Shown: positions 15,345-15,425 of the stretch, one piece after another
How the letters are laid out: every line of letters begins with the position of its first letter
How positions within the stretch are numbered: the stretch's first letter is position 1
From: an uncultured Planctomycetaceae bacterium
Lineage (GTDB): Bacteria; Planctomycetota; Planctomycetia; Pirellulales; Pirellulaceae
Direction of reading: 5' to 3'
Length of the DNA stretch: 15,425 nt
NCBI GenBank assembly: GCA_937967665.1
Contig: CALBSZ010000517.1
Span: 1-15,425, forward strand
Made by a program: the position numbers and the translations under genes
The notes under the pieces: model-generated
Told to the model about the DNA's origin: nothing
Database searches by the model: none
What the model saw: only the letters and a program-made list of their open reading frames with translations

Positions 15345-15425
15345 TAGACCTCACTGGGTTTCGGGCAGACGAAACCGGGGAAGGGTGGCTGTGGTGGAGC
15401 GAAGCGACCCCACAGAACCTTGGAT
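15345..15425. repeat. Direct repeat, copy 2, cut by the window edge
   Basis: This is identical to 15199-15279. It includes the GGTTTCG hairpin and the whole of arm A and ends in the spacer before arm B, so the rest of the unit should lie just outside the window. Confidence 0.95.

Overview
The window looks like part of a planctomycete chromosome, probably of the Pirellulales type. This is an inference from gene content and style: a two-subunit NifJ-type pyruvate:ferredoxin oxidoreductase, a PL10-like secreted lyase, a LarA-like protein, long divergent intergenic regions, moderately high GC, and many starts without a Shine-Dalgarno sequence. There are no RNA genes, CRISPR arrays, transposase genes or phage genes.

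Layout. (1) 41-2109, plus strand: a LarA-like gene interrupted by two closely spaced in-frame stops, joined by an ATGA overlap to a YgfZ/GcvT-like folate-binding protein. (2) 2106-3701, minus strand: a large multi-pass membrane protein whose stop codon interlocks with that of ygfZ in a shared TTAA. (3) 3896-5116, plus strand: an AlaC-type alanine aminotransferase. (4) 5156-9823, minus strand: a pyruvate:ferredoxin oxidoreductase cluster read as alpha-gamma subunit, ferredoxin-beta subunit with an unusual C-terminal extension, a 107-residue unknown protein and a 76-residue XRE-type HTH protein. (5) 9824-10343: a 520-base divergent intergenic region with an operator-like dyad on the oxidoreductase side and hairpins on the other side. 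(6) 10344-12466, plus strand: two lipoproteins, LpoB-like and COG3014-like. (7) 12523-15201, plus strand: a GT4 glycosyltransferase and a secreted PL10-like polysaccharide lyase. (8) 15199-15425: two copies, the second cut by the window edge, of a structured palindromic repeat that begins exactly at the lyase stop codon.

How the genes fit together. AlaC interconverts alanine and pyruvate, and the oxidoreductase converts pyruvate and CoA to acetyl-CoA, CO2 and reduced ferredoxin, so the two convergent units meet at pyruvate. The HTH protein at the end of the oxidoreductase cluster is a candidate local regulator. The LpoB/COG3014 pair and the glycosyltransferase/lyase pair are envelope- or surface-related.

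I found no defence or mobile system. The two strongest unusual signals are the terminal repeat, whose two inverted arms differ by compensatory base-pair changes, and the doubly interrupted LarA-like gene.
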